From an uncultured Lachnospiraceae bacterium (GTDB taxonomy: Bacteria; Bacillota; Clostridia; Lachnospirales; Lachnospiraceae), in the NCBI GenBank assembly GCA_902786365.1, contig CADACD010000009.1:1-64000 (forward strand): 64,000 bases of DNA, written 5' to 3'. Below the pieces are notes generated by a model. That model saw only the letters and a list, made by a program, of their open reading frames with translations. It ran no database searches and was not told the DNA's origin. The position numbers and the translations under genes were made by a program. The first letter of the stretch is position 1. The number at the start of each line of letters is the position of its first letter. This document shows positions 46,980-56,641 of this stretch, piece by piece.

Positions 46980-48422
46980 ATGGCAGAAGTAATATATTCA
47001 GGTGTAAGAGAAAGCCGGCCGGGAAGAGTCAATGATTTGGGAACAACCGGTAGACAGGTGGAGCAGGATTTTAAAAAGGGGTGTCTAAAAAGGGCAGACA
47101 GAAGCTTTGCGCAAGGACTTCAGTGTCAGCAGATTAACAGTATGGCGGCATTGATGTCACTGGAGGATTCTGTATTTGTCTCACATTCGCCGCAGGGATG
47201 TGTGGGATGTTCGATTATGGCAGTTGATATGTATCGTGTCGGTCAGGCTCACAGAGGAATTAAAAATATCAAAAATCCAAGAATTATTGTGACAAATATT
47301 GATCAGAAGAGCGTTGTGTTCGGTGGAGAGGAAAAGCTTCGTGAATCAGTAAAACTTGCTGTGGAGAGGTACCATCCAAAATTGATTTTTGTGTATGCTT
47401 CATGTGCTTCAGGAATTATAGGAGATGACATCGATGCGATTACGGCAGATTTGCAAAAGGAATTTGACAGTGTGATTGTGCCAATACATTGTGAAGGATT
47501 TAAATCAAAAATATGTGCGTCAGGTTTTGATGCTGCTTTTATTGCGATTAATAAGTATATTTTGAAGAAGGAAAAAAGGGAGAAAGAAAAAGGACTTGTG
47601 AATCTGTTTGCACCGACAACAGTCAGTTATGCAGATCAGCTTGAGATGGAGAGAATGCTTAAGGCAATCGACATCAAGGTAAATTATATCCCCTTTTACA
47701 GTTCTCTTGAAAAGATAAAAAGAATACCGGCGGCAGAGGCTTCTACATCTATCTGTAAGGTATTTGCAGATGAATTTATGAAAACTTTGTGGGAGGATTA
47801 TGAGATTCCATATTCACATACAGTTATGCCAATCGGAATCAGAAATACAGATAAGTGGTTTAGAGGAATTGCAAAAGTTCTCGGAAAAGAAGATGAAGTG
47901 GAAGAGATTATTCAAAAGGAGCATGAGAGAATAGAACCGCTTGTAAAAAAAATCAGAAGCAAATTGCAAGGAAAAAGAGTCTTTATCTGTGGTGGTACAG
48001 GTCGTTCATTTGCGGCAGCAGCATTGATTGATGATTTTGGAATGGAGCTTGTAGGGTTAGAGACACCGACTTATGATGAGGATGCTCAGGTAGATATTGA
48101 ATATCTTAACAATATTCACAAGGATTATGTGGTGGATATTGCGAATATGCAGCCATTTGAACAGGTCAATCTTGTGAATAAGTTAAAACCGGATGCGTTT
48201 ATCGGAGTTCCGGAGTGGGCAGCAAAACTGGGTATACCAACCACACATGTTCTTGACGGAAAGCGTCCGACAATGGGATATGACGGACTGTTATATCTTG
48301 GAAATAAAATTGCAGAGCAGCTTCAAAATCCGGGATTCAATAAAAAATTGGCACAGCATGTGAAACTTCCGTATAAGGATAGCTGGTATGATGAGGATGC
48401 GTTTAAGTATATCGAGAAGTAA
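46980..48422 (+). CDS. NifD/NifE-like alpha subunit, second pair
   Basis: A 480-residue alpha-type protein. Cysteines for a P-cluster-type site: C49 (GLQCQQIN), C74 (HSPQGC) and C142 (YASCASGIIGDD). The cofactor cysteine is probably C259 in SICKVFADEFMKTLWEDYE. The catalytic Gln191/His195 segment reads CEGFKSKICASGFDA, giving C and F. All expected cluster ligands except His are kept, so it may be a second catalytic unit or a NifE-like scaffold on which the NifB product matures. The AGGAAAGG site fits the ATG at 46980 better than that at 46974. Confidence 0.87.
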   Translation: MAEVIYSGVRESRPGRVNDLGTTGRQVEQDFKKGCLKRADRSFAQGLQCQQINSMAALMSLEDSVFVSHSPQGCVGCSIMAVDMYRVGQAHRGIKNIKNPRIIVTNIDQKSVVFGGEEKLRESVKLAVERYHPKLIFVYASCASGIIGDDIDAITADLQKEFDSVIVPIHCEGFKSKICASGFDAAFIAINKYILKKEKREKEKGLVNLFAPTTVSYADQLEMERMLKAIDIKVNYIPFYSSLEKIKRIPAAEASTSICKVFADEFMKTLWEDYEIPYSHTVMPIGIRNTDKWFRGIAKVLGKEDEVEEIIQKEHERIEPLVKKIRSKLQGKRVFICGGTGRSFAAAALIDDFGMELVGLETPTYDEDAQVDIEYLNNIHKDYVVDIANMQPFEQVNLVNKLKPDAFIGVPEWAAKLGIPTTHVLDGKRPTMGYDGLLYLGNKIAEQLQNPGFNKKLAQHVKLPYKDSWYDEDAFKYIEK

Positions 48423-48450
48423 AAGTTTATGATAAAAGGAGGAAAATGAG

Positions 48451-49740
48451 ATGTCACAGATATTAGAAAATCCAAGAGGAGGCTGTGTCCTTGCAGGAAT
48501 CAATTCTGTTCTTGGTGCGATTGACAGAGTCTGTCCGGTATTTCATTCGGGACCGGGATGCTGTATGCAGACTTCTGCCGCAGAACAGGGACAGTCAGGA
48601 CATAAAAATTCATGTTTTGTGAGCAGTGTATCACTGCCTTCAAGCAATATGTTAGAGAGAGAAGTTGTATTTGGTGGAATAAAAAAATTACGAACAACCA
48701 TACAGGGTGCAATTGATATCATAGATGCCAGTGCCTATTTTGTTTTGACGGGATGTACGGCAGGTATCATCGGTGATGATATAGAAAGCGTCACAGAAGA
48801 GTTTAGAAATAAAGGTGAAGAAGTCTATGCGATAGACACACCGGGATTTGCAGGGGACAGCAATCTCGGATATGAAGTAGTGTGGAATACAATGATTGAC
48901 AAGGTGATAGAGCAAAACGTGGAAAAAGATGACAAGCTTGTTAATATTTTTGGAATTGTTCCATACCATGATCCGTTTTGGAGTGGGACACTAGAAGAAA
49001 TTGACAGAATATTATCATTACTTGGACTAAAGGTTAATACATTTTTTACTAAACATCAGGGAATTGACGATATAAAGAAATGTTCGGGTGCAGCTTTAAA
49101 TATCATTGTCAATCCATGGCTGTTTAAGGGACCAGCAAAAAAGTTTGAAGAAAAGTTTGGTGTGCCGAGCTTAAGGATTCCGGGACTTTTCATCGGTGCG
49201 ACAGATACAACTGAATTTGTCAGAGCTGTTGCAAAAGAGTTGAATCTTGATGGTGAACTGGTGGAAAAAGTGATAGCTGCAGAAGAAGATTATGTCTACA
49301 ATTATCTTGCACAGGCAATTGGTGTAGTCAGTTTTAAGAGATTTGCCATCGTTTCTGATGCGAATAATGCAGTGGGACTGACAAGATATCTGGCAAATGA
49401 TTTCAGTTTTACACCTGTTTTAGTCGTGATTTCCGAGCCATTATTCAGGCAGGAAGACAAAGATAGAATCGTAGAAAGGATAACCGATTTGGAATATGCC
49501 ACACCGCCAAAGATTGTATTTGCCTCTGACCAGTATGAGATAAATCAGGCAATCTTGAATGAAGAAGAGGAGATAACACTTCTCATTGGAAGTAGCAATG
49601 ACAGGGAAGTGGCTCTTGAAAAGGATATTCAGTTTATCTTAGCCTCCTTCCCAATGAGTGAGAGACTTATCTTTAACCGCACATATGCAGGCTACAGGGG
49701 CGGACTGACATTTACGGAAGATTTGTATGATAATCTGTAA
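48451..49740 (+). CDS. NifK/NifN-like beta subunit, second pair
   Basis: A 429-residue beta-type partner of the preceding protein. It has C12 (RGGCVLAG), C37 with a neighbouring C38 (HSGPGCC) and C102 (LTGCTAGIIGDD), the full P-cluster-type set. NifN scaffolds often lack part of this set, which slightly favours a catalytic role, but the question is open. AAAGGAGG ribosome site; 28 bases after the alpha gene. The transporter genes follow. Confidence 0.87.
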   Translation: MSQILENPRGGCVLAGINSVLGAIDRVCPVFHSGPGCCMQTSAAEQGQSGHKNSCFVSSVSLPSSNMLEREVVFGGIKKLRTTIQGAIDIIDASAYFVLTGCTAGIIGDDIESVTEEFRNKGEEVYAIDTPGFAGDSNLGYEVVWNTMIDKVIEQNVEKDDKLVNIFGIVPYHDPFWSGTLEEIDRILSLLGLKVNTFFTKHQGIDDIKKCSGAALNIIVNPWLFKGPAKKFEEKFGVPSLRIPGLFIGATDTTEFVRAVAKELNLDGELVEKVIAAEEDYVYNYLAQAIGVVSFKRFAIVSDANNAVGLTRYLANDFSFTPVLVVISEPLFRQEDKDRIVERITDLEYATPPKIVFASDQYEINQAILNEEEEITLLIGSSNDREVALEKDIQFILASFPMSERLIFNRTYAGYRGGLTFTEDLYDNL

Positions 49741-49869
49741 GGCTTAATAAATGATAAATTTTTCTTATCGCTTCCTACAAAATCCCTTTAATTGTGCAAT
49801 TTGCTATTTGATGTTACGATAACCGCATCAAAAAAATAAAATAAATTAAAGAAAACAAGGAGGTACTGC

Positions 49870-50820
49870 ATGAAGAAACATATCATAAGACTGCTACCGA
49901 TTTTATCAATAGGTCTGGCAGTTTTACTGCATAATGAAATTCCCAATTCAACATTGCAGCCACAGGCAGAAAAACCATATTTTACATATTTCTTAGAGAT
50001 ACTGTTAGGACTATATATTATTTGTGTGGTAGTGTCATATGTAAGTAAAGCATTTGGAGAATGGCTTATTACGAAAGCACCATTGTGGGCCGGAGCTGTA
50101 TTGCTTCTTAATATTATTAATTTGGCATTTTCTAAATATGCAATGCTTCCGGTATTATATTTTCCATGTCTTGACAGAGTCTTTGAAGTATTTGTGACAG
50201 ACTATAAATTGTTATGGGAGTGTATACGTTCATCATTCAGGCTGCTGGCATGGGGATGGCTGTGGGGAGCAGGTTTAGGATTTATTACCGGTGTGGGAAT
50301 CGGATTTAATAAAAAATTAAGTTACTGGGTATCTCCGTTTACAAAAGTCATCGGACCGATACCACCGACATCATGGTCACCACTTGTTCTCTCACTGTTT
50401 ACAACATCTTATCATGCAGCAATATTTATGATTGCACTGGCTGTATGGTTCCCTATTACATTGATGACGAGCAGTGGTATACAAAATGTTCAGAATTCGT
50501 ATTTTGAGGCAGCTTCTACATTGGGAGCGAAAAAATATTATCGTATTGTACATGTCGGTATTCCGGCTGCAATGCCACATATATTTTTGGGAGTGTTTTA
50601 TGCGACATGTAGTTCTTTTGTGACACTTGTCACAGCAGAAATGCTTGGTTGTAAATCTGGAATTGGCTGGTATTTAAACTGGGTAAAAAGTATGATGTTA
50701 TATTCAAAGGTGTATGCAGGTCTTATTGTTCTGGCAGGTATATGTACATTTGTGCTCACTCTTATATTTAAAATGAAAGATAAAATTCTTGTATGGCAGA
50801 AAGGAATGATAAAGTGGTAG
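49870..50820 (+). CDS. ABC transporter permease, SsuC/TauC/NrtB type
   Basis: A 316-residue membrane permease with about seven helices. The cytoplasmic loop for the ATPase is recognisable as YFEAASTLGAKKYYRIVHVGIPAAMPHIF (EAA motif). It belongs to the family importing sulfonates, taurine, nitrate or cyanate. Downstream of the second D/K pair and upstream of its ATPase and binding protein, it probably imports the organosulfur substrate. AAGGAGG ribosome site. Confidence 0.88.
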   Translation: MKKHIIRLLPILSIGLAVLLHNEIPNSTLQPQAEKPYFTYFLEILLGLYIICVVVSYVSKAFGEWLITKAPLWAGAVLLLNIINLAFSKYAMLPVLYFPCLDRVFEVFVTDYKLLWECIRSSFRLLAWGWLWGAGLGFITGVGIGFNKKLSYWVSPFTKVIGPIPPTSWSPLVLSLFTTSYHAAIFMIALAVWFPITLMTSSGIQNVQNSYFEAASTLGAKKYYRIVHVGIPAAMPHIFLGVFYATCSSFVTLVTAEMLGCKSGIGWYLNWVKSMMLYSKVYAGLIVLAGICTFVLTLIFKMKDKILVWQKGMIKW

Positions 50821-51593
50821 GAGAAATTAAAATTGAACATGTAAAAAAGACATTTACAAATCCCGATGGTTCTGAAGTCATTGCGTTAAATGATGTGAAT
50901 CTTGATGTGGAGCCTGGCAGCTTTATATCCCTTATCGGACCATCAGGATGTGGTAAAACAACATTACTTAGAGCGATTGCAGGTCTTGACCTTGCAAGTG
51001 AGGGTGCTATTTATCTGGATGGAAATCAAGTGACAGAGCCGGGATATGAAAGAGGCTACGCATTTCAGCAGGCAACATTGTTTCAATGGCTTAATATCAA
51101 ACAAAATATTGCGTTTGGATTAAAAGCGAGAGGCGTATATAAAAAGGAAAAAGACGAGGTTGACAGATTTATCAAGCTTGTCGGATTAGAGGGATTTGAA
51201 AAATCATATCCACATCAGTTGTCCGGTGGGATGTGTCAGAGAGCATCTTTGGCGAGAGCTTTAGTAGGGCATCCAAAGGTACTTCTGCTTGATGAACCTT
51301 TAGGAGCACTTGACGCATTTACACGAATGAAGATGCAGGATGAGATATTGAATATCTGGAAAGAACACAAGATGACAATGGTTATGGTTACACATGATGT
51401 GGATGAAGCTGTCTATATGTCAGACAAAATTGTTGTAATGTCGGCAAGACCGGCAAAGGTTGAAAAGGTGATTGATATAGACCTTAGCAGACCGAGGCTT
51501 AGAGGTCAGGATGCATTTTTGAAATACAGGACCGAAATACTTGAGATTCTAGACTTTGCAGGACATGTGCAGGAGGCAGAATATTTTATATAA
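50814..51593 (+). CDS. ABC transporter ATPase, SsuB/TauB type
   Basis: About 259 residues. Walker A GPSGCGKTT, Q-loop FQQATLFQW, signature LSGGMCQRASLARAL, Walker B VLLLDEPLGALD and H-loop VTHDVDEAV are all present. The start may be the GTG at 50814 (AAAGGA site 8 bases before) or the ATG at 50793 without a site; both overlap the permease gene. It powers the SsuC-like permease. Confidence 0.92.
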   Translation: MVGEIKIEHVKKTFTNPDGSEVIALNDVNLDVEPGSFISLIGPSGCGKTTLLRAIAGLDLASEGAIYLDGNQVTEPGYERGYAFQQATLFQWLNIKQNIAFGLKARGVYKKEKDEVDRFIKLVGLEGFEKSYPHQLSGGMCQRASLARALVGHPKVLLLDEPLGALDAFTRMKMQDEILNIWKEHKMTMVMVTHDVDEAVYMSDKIVVMSARPAKVEKVIDIDLSRPRLRGQDAFLKYRTEILEILDFAGHVQEAEYFI

Positions 51594-51767
51594 CTTTTAC
51601 CAGTGCTGGATTGTTGAATGAAATGTAAATCGATGTAATCATGATTTAGATGACTTATAACAGATATTAGTGTAATTCTGATAAGGAGATTTTTGTATTA
51701 ATCAGATATTACTAAAATATATTTAATAACTCTTAAAATATTTTTTATAGAAAGGATGGATAGAAGT

Positions 51768-52961
51768 ATGAGGAAAGTTAATAGTTACGAAAAAAACAAG
51801 AATTCTAAAAACAAAACATTCAAGAAATTATTAAAAAAATCCGGCGCCATTTTGCTTATTGCGACAATGGTAACAGCTGCACTTTCAGGATGTGGCAATT
51901 CTGCAAGCAGCAGTGACAGTGGAAGTAGCAGTAATAGTAATAGTGGAAGTTCTGATGACAAAAAGAGTTCAGAAAATTACACTACTGTAAAGATTTTACT
52001 TGCAAAAGAGAGTCTGTGTTTAGGTGTAGTACACTTTGCCATTGAAAATGGATACTTTGATGAGGAATTTGAAAACATTGGACAGAAATATGAAATTGTT
52101 GAAGGCGAAGTAAGCCAGACTGCTGATTTGGTGGCAACAGGTCAGGTAAATGCTGCTTATGGTCTTACGGCAAGTTATATGGAGCCGATATCAAACGGTC
52201 TTAATATTGTATTTACAACAGGTCTTCACCGCGGATGTACAAAGTTCTATACAAAGCCAGATTCAGGAATTGATTCTGTTGCAGACTTAAAGGGAAAGAC
52301 AGTAGGTGTGCCATCTTTAAGTGACAGTTCTACTTTGAATATTAAGAGAAAAATTGCAGATGCAGGACTTGATGTTGTCAGTGCAAAACCGGATGTTGAA
52401 TTTGTGGCATATGCCATGACAGATTTACCGGCTGCACTTGAAAATGGAGCAATTGATGCTATCGGTCTTCATGATCCTGTTGCAACAACAGCAGAGGAAG
52501 AATTTGGATTTAAGAAGTTTTTAGATACAGGTGAAGATGAGAAGTTCGCACATGAATACTGCTGTCAGGCATTTGTGTCTGCAGATTTGATTGAAAAAAA
52601 TCCGGAAGGAGCAGCAGCATATACAAGAGCAATGCAGAAAGCAGCTGCTTATATTCAGGCATTACCATATGAAGCTGCACAGACACAGGTTGATAAAAAA
52701 TATATCACAGGAGACCCGGAACACAACGGTCTTGTCTTAGACAGCCTTAACTTTACACCATCTGTATCTTTAGGACAGCAGACTTTCAAGGATGCTTTCG
52801 CTGATTTACAGGAAATAGGAATATTATCTGATTCTTTAGATGCAGATGAATTCTTTCATAAAGCAACAGCAAACCTTGACGGAGTACCAGATGGATATGT
52901 ATACGATGCCGACACAAAAACATTTACAGAGACAACAGCAGAAGAGGCAAAGGCTGATTAG
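51768..52961 (+). CDS. ABC transporter substrate-binding lipoprotein (NMT1/SsuA-like)
   Basis: A lipoprotein of about 397 residues. The N-terminal Lys/Asn-rich part is followed by a hydrophobic helix and lipobox LSGC, then a Ser/Gly-rich linker and a type 2 periplasmic-binding fold: VKILLAKESLCLGVVHFAIENGYFDEEF (split), TGLHRGCTKFYTK and LKGKTVGVPS, as in SsuA/TauA/NrtA-type proteins. It completes the transporter. A start at 51756 is in frame but directly abuts its ribosome site, so 51768 is preferred. Ligand unknown; an organosulfur compound is inferred from context. Confidence 0.88.
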   Translation: MRKVNSYEKNKNSKNKTFKKLLKKSGAILLIATMVTAALSGCGNSASSSDSGSSSNSNSGSSDDKKSSENYTTVKILLAKESLCLGVVHFAIENGYFDEEFENIGQKYEIVEGEVSQTADLVATGQVNAAYGLTASYMEPISNGLNIVFTTGLHRGCTKFYTKPDSGIDSVADLKGKTVGVPSLSDSSTLNIKRKIADAGLDVVSAKPDVEFVAYAMTDLPAALENGAIDAIGLHDPVATTAEEEFGFKKFLDTGEDEKFAHEYCCQAFVSADLIEKNPEGAAAYTRAMQKAAAYIQALPYEAAQTQVDKKYITGDPEHNGLVLDSLNFTPSVSLGQQTFKDAFADLQEIGILSDSLDADEFFHKATANLDGVPDGYVYDADTKTFTETTAEEAKAD

Positions 52962-53084
52962 AAAGCAGTAGAAGATTATAAAAAGAGGAAGCATTGTTTT
53001 GCAAAAATGAGCTAATGAAGAATAAAATATGTTAATAAGGGTGAAAGACTCTTATATATAAAAAATAAAATGTAAATTGTAAAG

Positions 53085-53130
53085 AGGTGATAGCGCTGGA
53101 AGATTGTTTTCAGTGCTGTTACCTTTTTTA
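53085..53130 (+). terminator. Leader terminator of the amino-acid transporter operon
   Basis: AGGTGATAGCGCTGGAA (53085-53101) pairs with TTCAGTGCTGTTACCT (53109-53124) using a few G-U pairs, and a T-run follows. A short frame (53087 GTG or 53096 CTG to TAG at 53129-53131) crosses the hairpin and encodes ...LEDCFQCCYLF, with three Cys codons. An AGAGGTG lies 6 bases before the CTG. Confidence 0.7.
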
Positions 53131-53157
53131 GCTTTTTGCTTAGCAGGAGGTCTCAAA

Positions 53158-53190
53158 AATCGTTGATTATCATTATTGAAAAAAACGATT
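53158..53190. promoter_or_regulatory. Inverted repeat before the amino-acid transporter operon
   Basis: Perfect 7-bp arms AATCGTT/AACGATT around a 19-base spacer that contains ATTATCATTATTG. It follows the leader terminator and could be a regulator site or an RNA hairpin. Confidence 0.4.
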
Positions 53191-53289
53191 AGTAGCAAAC
53201 AATTTTAAAAATTTGACGGGAAAGACATTCAGTTATAAAATTACTGCGAGTAGAAACAAAAAATTTTAAATTTTAAAGGAGAGATTATT

Positions 53290-54147
53290 ATGACAAAAAC
53301 AAAAATGATAAAACGTGCAGCTTTAGTGATGGTGACAGTATTAGGCCTTTCAATGTTTACCGGTTGTGGTAGCAGTTCAGGGAACTCTGGTAGTTCGAAA
53401 GGCAACTCAAGTGGAAGTTCGGACAGTAGCTCGGCAAAAACGGTTGTAATCGGAAGCGGTATCAGTTATGTACCATATGCTTATCTCGATGATAATGGAA
53501 AGGCAGTTGGTTATGATTATGATGTTTTAGCTGCAATAGACGATTATCTTGACGATTATAAATTTACTTATGATTCAATGAGTTTTGATAACATCCTTCT
53601 ATCATTGGATGCTGATAAAATTGATGTGGCAGCACATGAGTATGAGTATACAGACGAGAGAGCTGAAAAGTATCTGTTTTCAGAAGAATATTATTCAGAA
53701 TTTGTTACACGTATAGCTGTTTTAACTGATAATGAAGAAATTAAGTCAATTGATGATTTAGCAGGAAAGAAAGTGAATGCAGGTGGTACAACCAGTGCTA
53801 CATACACAATTTTAACAGCATGGAACGAAGAACATCCGGGGAAGGAAATTGAACTTATATCAACTGAAGCGACAAATAATGAAACAACCGCAACAAACCT
53901 TAAAAATGGTGTTTGGGATGCAGTTATTCTTGAACAGAAAGACATCATTAAAATGAATGAGAACTTTGGTAATGGAAAAGATTTCTTGAAACTTGTAGGC
54001 GAACCAATCAATGAGAGCCATGGATATTTTCTTTTTAATAAGGATGATACAGAGTTACAACAGGCTTTTGATGAAGCAATCAAAGCACTTAAGGAAAATG
54101 GAAAACTTGATGAGATTGCTGATAAATGGCTGTCAGACGCTGAGTAG
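53290..54147 (+). CDS. Amino-acid ABC transporter substrate-binding lipoprotein
   Basis: A 285-residue family-3 extracellular binding protein. It has a lipoprotein signal ending FTGCG, a Ser/Gly linker, and the fold opening VVIGSGISYVPYAYLDDNGKAVGYDYDV (split), typical of polar amino acid and cystine binding proteins. The two permeases and the ATPase follow. Cystine is the likely ligand from the sulfur context and the Cys-rich leader frame; this is inference. Confidence 0.9.
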   Translation: MTKTKMIKRAALVMVTVLGLSMFTGCGSSSGNSGSSKGNSSGSSDSSSAKTVVIGSGISYVPYAYLDDNGKAVGYDYDVLAAIDDYLDDYKFTYDSMSFDNILLSLDADKIDVAAHEYEYTDERAEKYLFSEEYYSEFVTRIAVLTDNEEIKSIDDLAGKKVNAGGTTSATYTILTAWNEEHPGKEIELISTEATNNETTATNLKNGVWDAVILEQKDIIKMNENFGNGKDFLKLVGEPINESHGYFLFNKDDTELQQAFDEAIKALKENGKLDEIADKWLSDAE

Positions 54148-54165
54148 ACAGTAAAGAGGTAAATT

Positions 54166-54867
54166 ATGAAAAATATATTTTCATGGGATAGGTTGTGGAA
54201 GGTCATTCCACAACTTAATCCATATATAGGCGTATCTTTTCGCATAGTTCTCTCAGGACTTGTTTTTGGAACTTTGCTAGGGCTTGCTGTTGCAGTTCTT
54301 CGCATCAAAAAAATATTGATTATCAATCAGATATTATCTGTGTATATTTCATTTATGCGTGGAACATCTATGTTGGTTCAATTAATGATAATCTATTATG
54401 GACTTCCACTTCTTTTGAAAGGAACAATCGGTGTTGATATCAATTCATGGGATAAGCTGATGTTTGTCAAGGCGACATTTATTCTCAATGAAGGCGCATT
54501 CCTCGGAGAACTTTTTAGAGCAGCCATTGAATCAGTACCGGCAGAACAAAGAGAAGCAGGGTATTCAATCAATTTGACAGGACCACAGGTATTTTTCAGA
54601 ATTGTGCTTCCACAAGCAGTAAAGACAGCAATTCCGGCATATGGTGTGGATGTGATTGGAATGTTTCATAACACATCGATTGCATTTACTCTTGGAGTAA
54701 TAGATTTGGTGGGTCGTGCAAAAACAATAGGTATTGGCACCGGACATTTGATTGAAGCATATGTGTATGTGGCATTCATTTATATTATTGTAAGTATTAT
54801 TTTGAAATTATTGTTTTATCTGCTTGACAGGAAATTTACATTTGGTACAGAAGGGACGGTGCATTAG
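54166..54867 (+). CDS. Amino-acid ABC transporter permease 1
   Basis: A 233-residue HisM/GlnP-type permease. It has several membrane helices, MRGTSMLVQLMIIYYGLP and the EAA loop SVPAEQREAGYSINLTGPQVFFRIVLPQA (split). It forms a heterodimer with the next permease. AAAGAGG ribosome site; 18 bases after the binding-protein gene. Confidence 0.92.
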   Translation: MKNIFSWDRLWKVIPQLNPYIGVSFRIVLSGLVFGTLLGLAVAVLRIKKILIINQILSVYISFMRGTSMLVQLMIIYYGLPLLLKGTIGVDINSWDKLMFVKATFILNEGAFLGELFRAAIESVPAEQREAGYSINLTGPQVFFRIVLPQAVKTAIPAYGVDVIGMFHNTSIAFTLGVIDLVGRAKTIGIGTGHLIEAYVYVAFIYIIVSIILKLLFYLLDRKFTFGTEGTVH

Positions 54868-54870
54868 AGA

Positions 54871-55581
54871 ATGGAGTTTGAATATGGCAATTTTAAAGTC
54901 AGCTTCAAATATGGAATGGAGTATTTGCATGTAACTGCCAAAATTACATTTATAGCACTGTTTTTTGGCGTAGTAATCGGACTGGTGGTTGCAGTTGTAA
55001 GACATTATAAGATACCAGTGATTTCACAAATTCTGACCGTGTTTGTGACTCTGTATCAAGGACTTCCGGTAATGGTTGCACTACTTATTTATAACCTACT
55101 ATTTTCGTTTTACATAGCAGATATCATCAGAATATTGCATTTGAATGTGCAGGTTAGAGATGTTGATAATATTGTTGTTGCATATTTTACACTTTCACTT
55201 GCTGCAATTACAAGTATATCAGAAACTTTCAGAGGTGCATTTGTTTCTGTTGAAAAGACACAGTATGAGGCAGGGCATGCAGTGGGGCTTTCTAAATTAC
55301 AGACATTAAGAAGAATTATTATTCCGCAGATGATTCCAGTGGCAATACCGGGACTTATTAATAATATGGTAGGAACAATCAAGGGAACTTCGTTGGTTAT
55401 GACAATTGGTGTAATGGAGGTTATGAATGCATCGCTTATTCCATGTAGCAGGACATATAGTTTTCTGGAGGGATATGTGGCAGCAGCTCTTATATATTGG
55501 ACATTCACACTCGTTTTAGAAACAATAGCAAGAGTATTTGAAAAGAGGACAAAGTGCTATAGGGAAAATATCACGAATTAG
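54871..55581 (+). CDS. Amino-acid ABC transporter permease 2
   Basis: A 236-residue second permease of the same family, 3 bases after the first. Visible features are [15 protein letters not shown] and the EAA loop [28 protein letters not shown] (split). Partner of the preceding permease in the importer. Confidence 0.92.
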   Translation: MEFEYGNFKVSFKYGMEYLHVTAKITFIALFFGVVIGLVVAVVRHYKIPVISQILTVFVTLYQGLPVMVALLIYNLLFSFYIADIIRILHLNVQVRDVDNIVVAYFTLSLAAITSISETFRGAFVSVEKTQYEAGHAVGLSKLQTLRRIIIPQMIPVAIPGLINNMVGTIKGTSLVMTIGVMEVMNASLIPCSRTYSFLEGYVAAALIYWTFTLVLETIARVFEKRTKCYRENITN

Positions 55582-55594
55582 AGGTAGTGTTAAA

Positions 55595-56350
55595 ATGATA
55601 GAAATAAAAAATATTAAGAAGAGTTTTGGAAAAAATGAGGTTTTGAAAGACGTATCACTTAAAGTAGATAAGGGTGAAGTGGTTGTGCTTCTTGGACCGT
55701 CTGGTTCAGGAAAGACGACACTGCTGCGCTGCATCAATTTTTTGGAAAAAGCAGACGAGGGAACTCTGACAATAGGTGAGGATACTGTTGAACTGCACAA
55801 GATATCTAATAAGGATAAAAGGAAGTTAAGGGGAAAAACAGGGTTTGTATTTCAAAATTATGGCTTATTTAAAAATAAAACCGCCATTCAAAATATTACA
55901 GAAGGTCTTATCGTTGGACGAAAAATACCAAAGGCGGAAGCAATAAAAAAGGCAGAGGAAGTGCTTGAGTGGGTTGGCATGTCTGATAAAAGAGATTATT
56001 ATCCATCGAAGCTTTCAGGTGGACAGCAACAGAGAATAGGAATTGCAAGAGCTGTGGCATTAGATCCGGATGTGATTCTGTTTGATGAGCCGACATCTGC
56101 ACTGGATCCGGAGCTTGTGGGAGAGATTTTGGGAGTGATTAAAAAGGTGGCAGATAAGGGAATCACGATGATAGTTGTCACTCATGAGATGGCTTTTGCA
56201 CAGGATGTAGCGGATAAAGTGGTGTTTATGGATGGAGGAGTTGTCGTGGAAGAGGGAAAACCTAGCGATGTATTTTACCATCCCAAAGAAGAGCGAACGA
56301 GACAGTTCTTGTCACGTATTTTGCCGGAGGAACCGGATTATTATATATAG
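55595..56350 (+). CDS. Amino-acid ABC transporter ATPase
   Basis: A 251-residue ATPase of the polar amino acid/cystine class. Walker [10 protein letters not shown], signature [16 protein letters not shown], Walker [15 protein letters not shown] and H-loop VVTHEMAFA. The GAGG before the ATG at 55595 and the family start [12 protein letters not shown] fix the start. It ends the four-gene operon. Confidence 0.94.
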   Translation: MIEIKNIKKSFGKNEVLKDVSLKVDKGEVVVLLGPSGSGKTTLLRCINFLEKADEGTLTIGEDTVELHKISNKDKRKLRGKTGFVFQNYGLFKNKTAIQNITEGLIVGRKIPKAEAIKKAEEVLEWVGMSDKRDYYPSKLSGGQQQRIGIARAVALDPDVILFDEPTSALDPELVGEILGVIKKVADKGITMIVVTHEMAFAQDVADKVVFMDGGVVVEEGKPSDVFYHPKEERTRQFLSRILPEEPDYYI

Positions 56351-56366
56351 ACAGAAAGAAAATAAG

Positions 56367-56418
56367 ATAGTGTGCAAGATATCAATGAAAATGTTGATGT
56401 GGTGCATACTATTTTTTT
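56367..56418 (+). terminator. Terminator after the amino-acid transporter operon
   Basis: ATAGTGTGCA (56367-56376) pairs with TGCATACTAT (56403-56412) with one G-U, a further inner ATATCAA/TTGATGT helix, and seven T follow. Confidence 0.8.
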
Positions 56419-56641
56419 GTTAATATTGTTTTGCAGGACAGTTAAAGATGATAAGTAAACATGTCCGTAATCAATTTGAATCATAGTTTTTTTCTATAAG
56501 TGGTAATAAAATTAATATAATGGAACATTTCATATCGGAGAAGTATAATATTCGGGGAAAGATATCGTTTACAGCACGCAGGAAAATTGGTTTAGAAAGC
56601 TGTGACAAAGAAGGATGCAAGGAAAGGAGTAGAAGAAGACA

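Larger units (their letters stand above)
52962..53289. other. Intergenic leader of the amino-acid transporter operon
   Basis: About 330 bases. It contains a terminator with a Cys-rich mini-frame running through it (53085-53131) and a perfect 7-bp inverted repeat (AATCGTT 53158-53164 with AACGATT 53184-53190) after it. The rest is A/T-rich without visible genes. Confidence 0.6.
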
